Assembly: GCA_051010195.1 (NCBI GenBank)
Contig: JBPCVV010000060.1
Location: 19,521 to 83,520 of the forward strand
DNA from: Anderseniella sp051010195
GTDB lineage: Bacteria; Pseudomonadota; Alphaproteobacteria; Rhizobiales; Aestuariivirgaceae
Direction: 5' to 3'
DNA: 64,000 nucleotides
A program made the position numbers and the translations under genes. Below are positions 43,393 through 52,578 of this stretch, in pieces. Each line of letters starts with the position of its first letter. Within the stretch, counting starts at the first letter, position 1. Under the pieces are notes generated by a model. It saw nothing but the letters and a program-made list of their open reading frames with translations. It searched no databases and was not told the DNA's origin.

Positions 43393-44792
43393 CAGGTTTT
43401 ACCCGCCTTTGTGCGTTCGGAGATGAACTGCTTCACGGCCGCCAGGTCATTGGCCAGCACGCCGAAGCGTTCGCGGCGCTGCATCAGGTCGCCCAGCCGG
43501 TCCGGCAGCGCGGGGCGCAAACCACTGGCTGCCTCGACAGCATCCGGGAATTTTGCCGGATGCGCCGTGGCAAGGGTCACCATCGGCACATCCCGCCTTG
43601 CCCTGGTTCTGGCCACGCCATACCCCACTGCCGTGTGCGGGTCCAGCAGTTCACCGGCTTCGGCCAGGGTTGTACGGATGATATCAGCGGTCCCGGCCTC
43701 ATCGGTTCGTCCGGAAGCAAAGCCGTGGGCGATGTAATCGCGCATGGTGTCGCTCAAAGTGAAACTGCCGGACTGTTTCAGTCCTGCCATCAGGGTTGCA
43801 AGATGGTCGGCATCCTTGCCACAGGCCTCGAACAACAGGCGTTCAAAGTTGCTCGATACCTGGATGTCCATGGACGGGCTCTGCGTTGCTTCAACACCCA
43901 GCACCTCATAGCGGCCGGTTTCAAGGGTACGGTGCAGGATATCATTGATATTGGTCGCAATCACCAGGTCACCCACCGGCAAGCCCATATGACGCGCTAC
44001 CTGGCCTGCAAAAATATCCCCGAAATTGCCGGTTGGCACGCAGAAGTCCACCTTGCGGTCAGGCGCACCCAGCGCCAGCGCTGTGGTAAAGTAATACACC
44101 GTCTGGGCCATGATGCGCGCCCAGTTGATGGAATTCACACCAGACAACAACACGCTGCAGCGAAAGCCTTCATCCGCGAACATGGCTTTGACGTGAGCCT
44201 GGCAATCGTCGAAATTGCCCTCAAGAGCAATATTGTGAATGTTGGGCTTGTCGACGGTGGTCATCTGGCGACGCTGCACGTCGCTGACAAGGCCGTGCGG
44301 GTGCAGGATGAACACATCGGTGCGGGCAGACGCCGCAAAGGCGTCAATGGCGGCGCCGCCGGTATCGCCGGACGTCGCGCCGACGATAGTGGCACGCCGG
44401 CCGGCATGTTCGAGCGCATGATCCATGAGCCGCGCCAGAAGCTGCATGGCAACATCCTTGAATGCCAGCGTAGGTCCGTGGAACAGTTCCATCAGCCAGT
44501 GATTTGCATCCAGCTGTTTCAGCGGCACCACGGCGGCGTGGGCAAACGTCGCATACGCCTCATCGATCATCCGGCGCAATTGACCGTCTTCAACCTCACC
44601 GCCGGTAAACGGCCTGATGACGGCAAAGGCCACGTCAGCATAGCTCCGGCCACGCAGGTCCATCAGCTCCGCATGGCTCAACTGCGGCCAGGTTTCGGGC
44701 ACATAAAGCCCACCATCAGATGCCAGACCGGCCAGCAATACTTCGGTGAAACCAAGGGCAGGCGCCTGCCCGCGTGTCGATATGTATTTCAT
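43392..44792 (-). CDS. thrC: threonine synthase
   Basis: PLP enzyme making threonine from O-phosphohomoserine. The PLP lysine is in HGPTLAFKDVAMQLL, and the phosphate loop is GATSGDTGGAAIDAF. The N-terminus MKYISTRGQAPALGFTEVLL and the FCVPTGNFGDIFAG block are typical. Length 466 residues. Start and stop both overlap neighbours by one base (TGATG with SURF1 and with the M16 gene), so its translation is tied to an oxidase-assembly transcript. thrB, which makes its substrate, is not in the window. Confidence 0.95.
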   Translation of the reverse strand: MKYISTRGQAPALGFTEVLLAGLASDGGLYVPETWPQLSHAELMDLRGRSYADVAFAVIRPFTGGEVEDGQLRRMIDEAYATFAHAAVVPLKQLDANHWLMELFHGPTLAFKDVAMQLLARLMDHALEHAGRRATIVGATSGDTGGAAIDAFAASARTDVFILHPHGLVSDVQRRQMTTVDKPNIHNIALEGNFDDCQAHVKAMFADEGFRCSVLLSGVNSINWARIMAQTVYYFTTALALGAPDRKVDFCVPTGNFGDIFAGQVARHMGLPVGDLVIATNINDILHRTLETGRYEVLGVEATQSPSMDIQVSSNFERLLFEACGKDADHLATLMAGLKQSGSFTLSDTMRDYIAHGFASGRTDEAGTADIIRTTLAEAGELLDPHTAVGYGVARTRARRDVPMVTLATAHPAKFPDAVEAASGLRPALPDRLGDLMQRRERFGVLANDLAAVKQFISERTKAGKT

Positions 44793-45580
44793 CACTCGTT
44801 TCCGGTCTGAGAGGTCTCGCGACGGCGCTTGCGGACGAACAGCCAACTCATCACTGCCAGTACAAGAGCCAGTGCATACCACGTGAAAGCGTATTGCAGG
44901 TGATTGTTGGGCAATTCAACCTTCAAATCCTCTGGCTCGGGCCATTTGCTTGCTCCGGGTTCGCCGCCGGGCTCAAGCTGGACAAACATGGCAGAGGTAA
45001 TGGGTTCCGGTCCCTGGTATCCCTCCAACAGATCAGATGGCATTGAAGCGGAGAGGCCGACCAGGTCATACCAGTACCAGACACCTTTTCCGGTGTCGGC
45101 CTCGGGCGAGAACATGTTTCGGTCAGACGCCCTGTTGCGGGTGACGCCGGTGATGGTGAGTTCGCCTTCAGGCTTACGGGTGTCACCTGCAATGGGCACT
45201 TTCAGCATGCGCTGATCAATGAAGCCGCGGTCCACGAACACGACAAACCCGGACTTGTCGATGAACGGCGTGATCACCTGGTAACCCGGCCGCTTGCCAC
45301 GGGCGCGGTAGACATGCCGCGTGGCATCGTGACGGTAGTATCCGTTGAGGCGAACGCGCAGGAAATCCACGTCATAGCCATGCTCCATGCCGGCTTCGAT
45401 ATCGTATATGGTCACCGGATTGCCGGTCAGGGAAGAGTTACGTTTTTCAATCAGGTCCAGCTTCCACTGCAGGCGCAGCACCTGCCAGGAGCCCAGTCCG
45501 ACCAGCAACGCGATACCGGCGAGAGCGGCAACGACAATCGGCCAGCTGCGACGCGGCGGTTGTGAGGCAGCGGTTGTCAC
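44792..45580 (-). CDS. SURF1 family cytochrome oxidase assembly protein
   Basis: Inner-membrane protein of 262 residues that helps insert heme a into cytochrome oxidase. Two transmembrane helices bracket a periplasmic domain: VAALAGIALLVGLGSWQVLR near the N-terminus and FTWYALALVLAVMSWLFVRK near the C-terminus. GFVVFVDRGFIDQRM is the conserved SURF1 block. It overlaps DUF983 by four bases and thrC by one. Confidence 0.92.
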   Translation of the reverse strand: MTTAASQPPRRSWPIVVAALAGIALLVGLGSWQVLRLQWKLDLIEKRNSSLTGNPVTIYDIEAGMEHGYDVDFLRVRLNGYYRHDATRHVYRARGKRPGYQVITPFIDKSGFVVFVDRGFIDQRMLKVPIAGDTRKPEGELTITGVTRNRASDRNMFSPEADTGKGVWYWYDLVGLSASMPSDLLEGYQGPEPITSAMFVQLEPGGEPGASKWPEPEDLKVELPNNHLQYAFTWYALALVLAVMSWLFVRKRRRETSQTGNE

Positions 45581-45957
45581 TTGTCCTGCAACCTGCCTTC
45601 ACGGGCGTTGGTGAGGTATTGCTGATTGAGGAAAACGCCCTTGGTCGGGCGCAACAGCAGCAGAGGCAGGCCTACCGCCAGTGGCAAGGCCACCAGGACA
45701 TGCACCCACCACACAGGCTGCCAGTTCAACTCAACAAACAGCACACCACCCATGGCAAGCGTGCCGCACACCAGCATGATGAACCAGGCGGCACCATCGC
45801 CGCTGTCGGAAAAGGAAAAATCAAGACCGCAGTGGTCACACTGGTCCGCAATCGTCAGATACCCCCTAAACAGCCTGCCCTGGCCGCAGCGCGGGCACAG
45901 GCCCTTGATGCCGTTGCCGACCGGCGGCTGCGGCGGGTAATAGGGTGGCTGGTTCAT
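45577..45957 (-). CDS. DUF983 family membrane protein
   Basis: Protein of 126 residues with an N-terminal zinc-ribbon-like segment (CPRCGQGRLFRG and CDHCGLDF, two CxxC pairs) followed by two hydrophobic segments. DUF983 genes sit in cta clusters of alphaproteobacteria, and an oxidase-assembly role is presumed from context. It overlaps the SURF1 start by four bases. Confidence 0.88.
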   Translation of the reverse strand: MNQPPYYPPQPPVGNGIKGLCPRCGQGRLFRGYLTIADQCDHCGLDFSFSDSGDGAAWFIMLVCGTLAMGGVLFVELNWQPVWWVHVLVALPLAVGLPLLLLRPTKGVFLNQQYLTNAREGRLQDK

Positions 45958-46075
45958 CCGGTACGCGGCCTCAATAAGAACTCACACGGCTTTATACAAG
46001 AAAGACCGCATGCGAGGAATTCCCATGCCCCTCATGCGGCCGCTTAATAGTAGTGATCAGGCGTGAAACCGCTGA

Positions 46076-46939
46076 TCAATGCGCTGCAATAGTCGCGCCG
46101 ACACTGCCCCACACATAAATGCACGCAAACAGGAACAGCCAGACCACGTCAACAAAGTGCCAGTACCAGGCTGCCGCTTCAAAGCCGAAATGTTTTTCCG
46201 GCGTGAAGTGCCCGGCCAGGGCACGGAACAGGCAGACAATCAGGAAGATGGTGCCCACCAGCACGTGGAACCCGTGGAAACCGGTTGCCATGAAGAAGGT
46301 CGATGAAAAGATGTTGCCGCCGTTCTCCGCCCTGAAGGCGAAAGTTGCATGACCGTATTCGTAAACCTGAACAACGGTAAAAAGTGCGCCCAGGGCAATT
46401 GTGCAGATCAGACCCCATTTCAGGCCATCGCGGTCATTGTTGATGAGCGCATGATGTGCCCAGGTCACGGTGGTACCCGACAAAAGCAGAATGAGGGTGT
46501 TGAGCAAGGGCAGGTGCCAGGGATCAAACACTTCCACGCCGGCCGGTGGCCACACACCCTGTGTCAGCTCGACGCGGGTCGCCTGTATAGCGGAATCCGC
46601 AAACAGCGAAGCTTCGAAGAAGGCCCAGAACCAGGCCACGAAAAACATGATTTCCGACGCGATGAACATCAACATGCCGTAGCGCAGGTGAAGCTGCACC
46701 ACAGGAGTGTGATCGCCTTTGTGGCTCTCAGTCACAATATCGCGCCACCACATGAACATGGTGTAGAAAACAATGGCGAAGCCCAGCAACGCGCCGGCCG
46801 CGACACTCCAGGTCTGGCCGTTGTGCATCCAGTAGATGGAGCCAATCGCCAGGATCAGCGCGCCAATGGACCCGACAATCGGCCATGGACTGGGATCAAC
46901 CAGATGATAGTCGTGATTTTTAGCGTGGCTGTCTGCCAT
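46076..46939 (-). CDS. ctaE: cytochrome c oxidase subunit III
   Basis: Seven-helix membrane subunit of aa3-type oxidase, 287 residues. WFWAFFEASLFADSAIQATR, STFFMATGFHGFHVLVGTIF and AAAWYWHFVDVVWLFLFACI are the strong family blocks. Start ATG at 46939 (MADSHAKNHDYHLVDPSPWP). It follows ctaG by 61 bases. Confidence 0.96.
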   Translation of the reverse strand: MADSHAKNHDYHLVDPSPWPIVGSIGALILAIGSIYWMHNGQTWSVAAGALLGFAIVFYTMFMWWRDIVTESHKGDHTPVVQLHLRYGMLMFIASEIMFFVAWFWAFFEASLFADSAIQATRVELTQGVWPPAGVEVFDPWHLPLLNTLILLLSGTTVTWAHHALINNDRDGLKWGLICTIALGALFTVVQVYEYGHATFAFRAENGGNIFSSTFFMATGFHGFHVLVGTIFLIVCLFRALAGHFTPEKHFGFEAAAWYWHFVDVVWLFLFACIYVWGSVGATIAAH

Positions 46940-47000
46940 AGCCCTTTTCTCCCGCTCAAGCTGTCCGGCCAATTTGCATGCTGGCATCGGACAAGGTCAA

Positions 47001-47597
47001 TTAATTCACCGTGTTGTCTGTTTGAGGACGCGAGCTGGATGAGGTTTTCACTGGCTCCTCGTCCACCGCATAGAAAGTATATGAAAGCGTAATCGTGTTC
47101 ACCGATTTCATGTCCGGATCATCAACAATGTCCGGGTCCACGAAATAACTCACTGGCATGTCAACGGACTGGCCCGGCTGCAATGTCTGTTCGGTAAAGC
47201 AGAAACACTCTATTTTCGAAAAGTACACCCCTGCACCGACCGGCGTCACATTGAAAGTCGCGGTACCGGTCAGCGGGCGGCTGGTAGTGTTCTTCGCCTT
47301 GTAGAAGGCCAGCTTCTGTTCACCGATGCGAATGGTCTGGCTGTGCTGCACAGGGGTAAACTCCCAGCTCAGCGACGAATTCACATTGGCGTCGAAGGTA
47401 ACAGTGATCTTCTGGTCAAGCGGCTTTTCCGGTGACGCATCAGCGCGCTGCGTGGTGCCGCCGAAGCCTGTCACCTGACAGAAAATCTGGTACAGGGGCA
47501 CAGCCGCATAGGCCACACCAACCATGCCGACAGCGACACTGCCCGCCATCACGGCGACCCGCAAATTGGACTTTCCTACAGGCTGACGGTCACTCAT
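47001..47597 (-). CDS. ctaG: cytochrome c oxidase copper-assembly protein CtaG/Cox11
   Basis: Cox11-type chaperone that delivers copper to the CuB site of subunit I, 198 residues. A single N-terminal membrane anchor (VAVMAGSVAVGMVGVAYAAV) is followed by a periplasmic domain. The copper-binding CFCF is in FSKIECFCFTEQTLQPGQ. Start at the ATG at 47597, one base after the stop of the small upstream gene. Confidence 0.95.
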   Translation of the reverse strand: MSDRQPVGKSNLRVAVMAGSVAVGMVGVAYAAVPLYQIFCQVTGFGGTTQRADASPEKPLDQKITVTFDANVNSSLSWEFTPVQHSQTIRIGEQKLAFYKAKNTTSRPLTGTATFNVTPVGAGVYFSKIECFCFTEQTLQPGQSVDMPVSYFVDPDIVDDPDMKSVNTITLSYTFYAVDEEPVKTSSSSRPQTDNTVN

Positions 47598-47598
47598 G

Positions 47599-47766
47599 TC
47601 AGCCTCCTGCCTGCATGGCAATGTTTGAACTCATCCGCACCATGGTTGTGACGAAGAACAGGATCACAAGGGCGACCAGCGACCAGGCGATTACAATCGA
47701 CCGCTTGCGTTGGCGGGCTCTTTCTTCGGAGGTCGGCGTATGTGTCTGCATGTCTTCAGCCATCAT
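47599..47766 (-). CDS. small single-helix protein of the cox cluster (CoxF-like), 55 aa
   Basis: A 55-residue protein beginning MMAEDMQTHTPTSEERARQR, followed by a basic KRS and one hydrophobic helix (IVIAWSLVALVILFFVTTMV). It fits tightly between ctaB (its ATG abuts the ctaB stop) and ctaG (one-base gap). Small proteins of this form occupy the same place in rhizobial cox clusters and are sometimes called CoxF. The role is presumed to be oxidase assembly. Confidence 0.82.
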   Translation of the reverse strand: MMAEDMQTHTPTSEERARQRKRSIVIAWSLVALVILFFVTTMVRMSSNIAMQAGG

Positions 47767-48717
47767 CTAGATCAACCCCGTCAGGCTAACCGCCCGGTCA
47801 ACGAGCAGAGACCCGAATATGGCGAAGAGATACAGGATCGAATAACCGAACAGTTTCTTTGGCGCACGCTCGGCCATTGCACCTTCGCGCAGTGCATACA
47901 CCGCCCACGCATGCAGGATAAACTTACCGGTCAGCGCAAGCGCAGCAGCACCGTAAACCCACCCGGCAATACCAGATACGATGGGCAGCGCGGCGACGGG
48001 CGCCAGGGCCAGCGAATACCACCAGATCTGCCGCCGCGTGGCGTCAACACCGGCCACGTTGGGCAACATGGGAACACCGGCCGTCTCATAGTCACCGAAG
48101 CGGAACAGGGCCAGCGCCCAGAAATGCGGCGGCGTCCACATGAAGATGATGAGAAACAGCGACACACTGGCCAGGTCCACCGACCCGGTTACGGCGGACC
48201 AGGCAATCATCGGCGGAAACGCACCCGCGGCACCGCCGATGACAATGTTCTGGGGTGTCGAGCGCTTGAGAAACGCGGTGTAGATCACCGCATAGAAGAA
48301 AATCGTGAATGCCAGGAACGCCGCAGCCACCCAGTTGACCGCCAGGCCCAGCACCACAACGGACCCGACCGAAAGCGTGATTCCGAAAATGTATGCTTCG
48401 CCGGGCTCGATGGCGCCACGTGGGATCGGACGCTTGGCGGTGCGGCCCATGCGGACGTCGATATCGGCGTCATAGGCCATGTTCAACGCGCCTGAGGCGC
48501 CTGCCCCGACAGCGATGCACAAAATGGCAATGAATGCCGTCCACGGGTGGATATCACCCGGTGCAAGCAGCAGTCCGCAAATGGCGGTAAAAATCACCAG
48601 CGACATGACACGCGGCTTAAGCAGCGCCCAGAAATCTTCAACAGCGCCTTTGCCGCCGGCGGCAAACGCGTGCGCCTCACGGCCCTGCTGCATCATGTCT
48701 GTACGAATATCTGTCAT
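47767..48717 (-). CDS. ctaB: protoheme IX farnesyltransferase (heme O synthase)
   Basis: UbiA-family membrane prenyltransferase that makes heme O from heme B for aa3 oxidase. LNMAYDADIDVRMGRTAKRP contains the NxxxDxxxD motif, and WTPPHFWALALFRFGDYETA is the second conserved region. Length 316 residues from the ATG at 48717, about nine helices. It lies between ctaD and the CoxF-like gene. Confidence 0.95.
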   Translation of the reverse strand: MTDIRTDMMQQGREAHAFAAGGKGAVEDFWALLKPRVMSLVIFTAICGLLLAPGDIHPWTAFIAILCIAVGAGASGALNMAYDADIDVRMGRTAKRPIPRGAIEPGEAYIFGITLSVGSVVVLGLAVNWVAAAFLAFTIFFYAVIYTAFLKRSTPQNIVIGGAAGAFPPMIAWSAVTGSVDLASVSLFLIIFMWTPPHFWALALFRFGDYETAGVPMLPNVAGVDATRRQIWWYSLALAPVAALPIVSGIAGWVYGAAALALTGKFILHAWAVYALREGAMAERAPKKLFGYSILYLFAIFGSLLVDRAVSLTGLI

Positions 48718-48805
48718 CTGTATCCCAAAACTGCCGGCCAGCCGGCACCAGGTGCGAACCCGGCCCGCATCGATTGAAGCTGCGGGCCGAATGTCATGTT
48801 GCTGC

Positions 48806-50464
48806 CTACCGGATAACCGGCAGGGTCGAGAACTGGTGGAACGGAGGAGGTGAGGACAGCGTCCATTCCAGCGTTGTTGCTGACTCGCCCCATGGATTGT
48901 CACCGGCAACGCGCTTCTTCATGAACGCATCGATGATGCACCACATGAAGATCAGGATCGAAAACGCGGAGATGTACGATCCGATGGAGGACACGTAATT
49001 CCAGCCGGAGAACGCGTCGGGATAGTCAATATAGCGGCGTGGCATGCCGGCAAGACCGAGGAAGTGCTGCGGGAAGAACAACAGGTTCACACCAATGAAC
49101 TGGATCCAGAAGTGAGCCCGCGCCAGTGTCGGATTGTACATGTAACCGAACATTTTCGGGAACCAGTAGTACCAGCCGCCGAAGATCGAGAACACGGCAC
49201 CCAGCGACAGTACATAATGGAAATGCGCCACCACGTAATAGGTGTCATGCAGCGAACGGTCGACACCGGCATTGGCCAGCACGACGCCGGTCACACCGCC
49301 GACGGTGAACAGGAAGATGAAGCCGATGGCCCACAGCATGGGTGTACGGAATTCGATGGATCCGCCCCACATAGTTGCGATCCACGAGAAAATCTTCACG
49401 CCCGTGGGGACCGCGATGACCATGGTGGCAGCAACGAAATAGGCCTGCGTGTCAACTGCCATGCCGACGGTGTACATGTGGTGCGCCCACACGATGAACC
49501 CGACCAGGCCGATGGCGACCATGGCATAGGCCATTCCGAGGTACCCGAATACCGGCTTTTTCGAGAACGTGGAGACGATCTGCGAAACAATGCCGAAGCC
49601 GGGCAGGATCAGGATGTACACTTCCGGATGGGCAAAGAACCAGAACAGATGCTGGTACAGGATCGGATCACCGCCGCCTTCGGCTCGGAAGAACGAGGTA
49701 CCGAAATTGCGGTCCGTCAGCAGCATGGTGATGGCGCCGGCAAACACCGGCAGCGACAGCAGCAGCAGGAACACGGTAACCAGCACCGACCAGACGAACA
49801 GCGGCATCTTGTGCAAGGTCATGCCCGGTGCACGCATGTTGAAGATGGTAGTAATGAAGTTAATCGCGCCCAGAATGGACGATGCACCGGCAAGATGCAT
49901 GGACAGAATGGCAAAATCCACGGCGGGTCCGGGCTGACCGGTTGTGGAATATGGCGGGTACAGCGTCCAGCCGCCACCGACACCAAAGGTGCCGGATGAA
50001 CCTTCCACGAACATGGACATAACCAGCAGGATAAGCGCCGGAGGCAGCAGCCAGAAGGAAATGTTGTTCATGCGCGGGAACGCCATATCCGGCGCTCCGA
50101 TCATCAGCGGCACAAACCAGTTACCGAAGCCGCCGATCATGGCGGGCATGACCATGAAGAAGATCATCAGCAGGCCATGTGCAGTGACGAACACGTTGAA
50201 CATGTTCTTGCCGGCATCGAGGGCGTCAGCCGGGCCTTCCCCAATTCCGTAGACCATGTGCGCCAGGCCATGGAAGATCTGAATGCCGGGCTCCTGAAGC
50301 TCCCAGCGCATCATGATCGACATGAAGCCGCCTACGAGGCCGGAAAAGATCGCAAACCAAAGGTACATCGTGCCGATGTCCTTGTGGTTGGTGGAATAGA
50401 CATATCGGCGCCAACCGCTCGGGTTGTGGTCATGATCGTCATGTGCCGTTGTTGCATTTGCCAT
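48806..50464 (-). CDS. ctaD: cytochrome c oxidase subunit I (aa3 type)
   Basis: Catalytic twelve-helix subunit holding heme a and the heme a3-CuB site, 552 residues. WFFAHPEVYILILPGFGIVS carries the CuB His and cross-linked Tyr. VWAHHMYTVGM carries the paired His ligands, and DTYYVVAHFHYVLS carries the heme a/a3 ligands. The N-terminus HKDIGTMYLWFAIFSGL is typical. The A-type layout implies cytochrome c as donor. Confidence 0.97.
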   Translation of the reverse strand: MANATTAHDDHDHNPSGWRRYVYSTNHKDIGTMYLWFAIFSGLVGGFMSIMMRWELQEPGIQIFHGLAHMVYGIGEGPADALDAGKNMFNVFVTAHGLLMIFFMVMPAMIGGFGNWFVPLMIGAPDMAFPRMNNISFWLLPPALILLVMSMFVEGSSGTFGVGGGWTLYPPYSTTGQPGPAVDFAILSMHLAGASSILGAINFITTIFNMRAPGMTLHKMPLFVWSVLVTVFLLLLSLPVFAGAITMLLTDRNFGTSFFRAEGGGDPILYQHLFWFFAHPEVYILILPGFGIVSQIVSTFSKKPVFGYLGMAYAMVAIGLVGFIVWAHHMYTVGMAVDTQAYFVAATMVIAVPTGVKIFSWIATMWGGSIEFRTPMLWAIGFIFLFTVGGVTGVVLANAGVDRSLHDTYYVVAHFHYVLSLGAVFSIFGGWYYWFPKMFGYMYNPTLARAHFWIQFIGVNLLFFPQHFLGLAGMPRRYIDYPDAFSGWNYVSSIGSYISAFSILIFMWCIIDAFMKKRVAGDNPWGESATTLEWTLSSPPPFHQFSTLPVIR

Positions 50465-50496
50465 AATAAGGCTTTCCCTCGTTCTAAACAGTCAAA

Positions 50497-51366
50497 TCAG
50501 TTTGCCGAGCCGCCGGCAGTTCCCAGCGCCAGCTTGCCCTTGGTCTTCAGGATGGTGGCAAGATGCTCCTGGGCCTGTTCGACCCCGGCAGTCTTGGCCT
50601 TTTCCAGCCAGGCTTTGTACTCGTCTTCAGACACAACACGCACGGTGATCGGCATGAAGGCATGGTCTTTTCCGCACAGTTCCGAGCACTGGCCGAAGAA
50701 CACGCCTTCCTTTTCTGCCTTGAACCAGGTTTCGTTCAGCCGGCCCGGCACGGCGTCAATTTTCGACCCGAAGGACGGGATGGTCCAGGCATGCAGCACG
50801 TCATTGGCGGTCACGATCACACGCACGACCTTGTTCACCGGAACGACCACTTCGGTGTCTGTGGCGAGCAGATAGGGCTCTCCGTCTTTCAGTTCTTCCC
50901 TGGTTTTCATGTACTGGTCAAAGGACACGTCATGTTCTGGATATTCGTAGGACCAGAACCACTGGTTGCCAATTGCCTTAACGGTGATTTCGGCGGGCGG
51001 AAAGTCGCGCTGGAAGTACAGCAGCCGGAATGACGGAATGGCGATGCCGATGAGTATCAGGATAGGGACGACCGTCCACACCACTTCAACAAGCGTGTTG
51101 TGTGTCGTGCGCGACGGTTCCGGATTGGCTTTGGCATTGTATTTTACACAGACCCAGATCAGCAAACCCAGCACAAACAGGCTGACAATGGTGATCAGAA
51201 CCAGCAGACCATTATGAAAGTCAGTGATGAATGTCATCACCGGGGATGCCGACTGCTGAAGGTTCATCTGCCATTCCACCGGCTGGCCGAGGCCTGCAGC
51301 GACTGCTGAAGTTGCTGCAGACAAGGCTGTCCCCAACACCACCAAGCTCGCAAAAAAATTGCGCAT
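50497..51366 (-). CDS. ctaC: cytochrome c oxidase subunit II
   Basis: Electron-entry subunit with the binuclear CuA site, 289 residues. A signal peptide (MRNFFASLVVLGTALSAATS) and two transmembrane helices precede the cupredoxin domain. CuA ligands are in GQCSELCGKDHAFMPI (C-x3-C-x3-H-x2-M) with the upstream His in VLHAWTIPSFG. First gene of the cta transcript; 32 bases separate it from ctaD. Confidence 0.97.
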   Translation of the reverse strand: MRNFFASLVVLGTALSAATSAVAAGLGQPVEWQMNLQQSASPVMTFITDFHNGLLVLITIVSLFVLGLLIWVCVKYNAKANPEPSRTTHNTLVEVVWTVVPILILIGIAIPSFRLLYFQRDFPPAEITVKAIGNQWFWSYEYPEHDVSFDQYMKTREELKDGEPYLLATDTEVVVPVNKVVRVIVTANDVLHAWTIPSFGSKIDAVPGRLNETWFKAEKEGVFFGQCSELCGKDHAFMPITVRVVSEDEYKAWLEKAKTAGVEQAQEHLATILKTKGKLALGTAGGSAN

Positions 51367-51744
51367 ATTGCCCTCTTAAAATTCGCAGGCGGCTAAAACC
51401 GCCCTGCATTGCATTCAAATGTGCAGGCTTGACCGTAGAAATCGTTGCCGCACTTCTGCCATGTGTCTGTTGAACCACAATCGACCAATGCCTGCAACTA
51501 TCATGTGGCGCGTCAAAATTGCGCGGTTTGGAGTTGCTGCATCACAAGGTTGGCCATGATCGCAATAAAGCCTCAATTGCGCATGATGAGTGCGGGCCGC
51601 ACATCAAAAACGGTCGATCAGCAAGTTTCGAGGATGAAATCGTACAGTCGGGTTGCTAAATTGGCCCCGCCTCTGGCATACACGGCAATCAATCGGAATG
51701 AGCGGCAGTTCAAATTCAGTCAATTGGTAGGGAGCAGGTATCCA
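51367..51744. other. intergenic region between ctaC and the IalB-like gene
   Basis: About 378 bases between divergent genes, presumably with promoters facing both ways. An open frame runs through it from 51445 in phase with the IalB-like gene but has no family similarity. I saw no convincing repeat or named regulatory site. Confidence 0.4.
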
Positions 51745-52431
51745 GTGCCCAACATATTCAACGTGATTCGCAATTCGGTTTCACTGCTGGCAACAGCCGG
51801 CATCATGTCAGCCCTGGCATCAGCGGGTATGGTCTCTGTCATGGCCACATCCGCCATGGCCCAGCAGCAGACGCCGCCGCCGTCCCCCAAACAGTTCGGT
51901 CCGCGCGTAAACGCCCCGGCCGGCGCTAATCCAAACCGACCGGCACCAGAACTGATCGCTGAAAACGGCAAATGGAAGGTCCAGTGTGAATCACGCCCGG
52001 CCCGCAAAGACTCCGAGGGCAAGGACATTCCGGCGCAGAAGGTCTGCGCCATGGTACAGATCAGCCGTGACGCCAAGCGCCCGCAAATTGCCCTGTCGCT
52101 GATCATGAGGCAGCAGAAGCAGGGTGACCGGTCAGCCACCATGATGCAGATTATGGCACCGATCGGGGTATTCCTGCCGACCGGTATCGCGCTGGAGATC
52201 GATGGTGCCGCCGTCGGCCGGGTGCCGTTTGTCCGCTGCCTGCCGCAAACCAGGAGGGCTCCAGGTTTGTGCACGGCAACTGCAGAGGCGCAAAAAGCCA
52301 CACTGGCCAAGATGAAAGCGGGACAGTCCGCCAACTTCATCATTTATGAAGCTCCCGGTGCGGCCATCAAGATGCCGATCTCGCTGAACGGTTTCACCGC
52401 ATCTTATCAGGCGCTGCTCGACAACAGCTGA
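51745..52431 (+). CDS. invasion-associated locus B (IalB) family protein
   Basis: Secreted protein of 228 residues like Bartonella IalB. A signal peptide (NSVSLLATAGIMSALASAG, cleavage after SAMAQ) and a Pro/Gln-rich linker precede the domain. Conserved blocks are KWKVQCESRP, KVCAMVQISRD, and MAPIGVFLPTGIALEIDG, with cysteines (FVRCLPQTRRAPGLCTA) likely in disulfides. The GTG at 51745 is chosen for its Shine-Dalgarno (AGGGAGCAGG) and because it places the signal peptide at the N-terminus. Function is unknown outside pathogens. Confidence 0.88.
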   Translation: MPNIFNVIRNSVSLLATAGIMSALASAGMVSVMATSAMAQQQTPPPSPKQFGPRVNAPAGANPNRPAPELIAENGKWKVQCESRPARKDSEGKDIPAQKVCAMVQISRDAKRPQIALSLIMRQQKQGDRSATMMQIMAPIGVFLPTGIALEIDGAAVGRVPFVRCLPQTRRAPGLCTATAEAQKATLAKMKAGQSANFIIYEAPGAAIKMPISLNGFTASYQALLDNS

Positions 52432-52578
52432 TCCGTTTTCGGTATCTGTGTCAGGTTGTTTTGGACAGCCTGACAGGAATTCAGACCGGAAATCCGGATT
52501 TGTTGTCACTGCAGTTGCGCCATCGGGTGATTTGCCTGACGATGAAGCTTCGTATACCTATCCGGAGGCGACGCGCCC

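Noticed and set aside
49064..49999. 311-codon plus-strand frame over ctaD
   Set aside because: It is antisense to a well-identified subunit I gene; the His/Gln/Asp-rich content is a product of the reverse reading.
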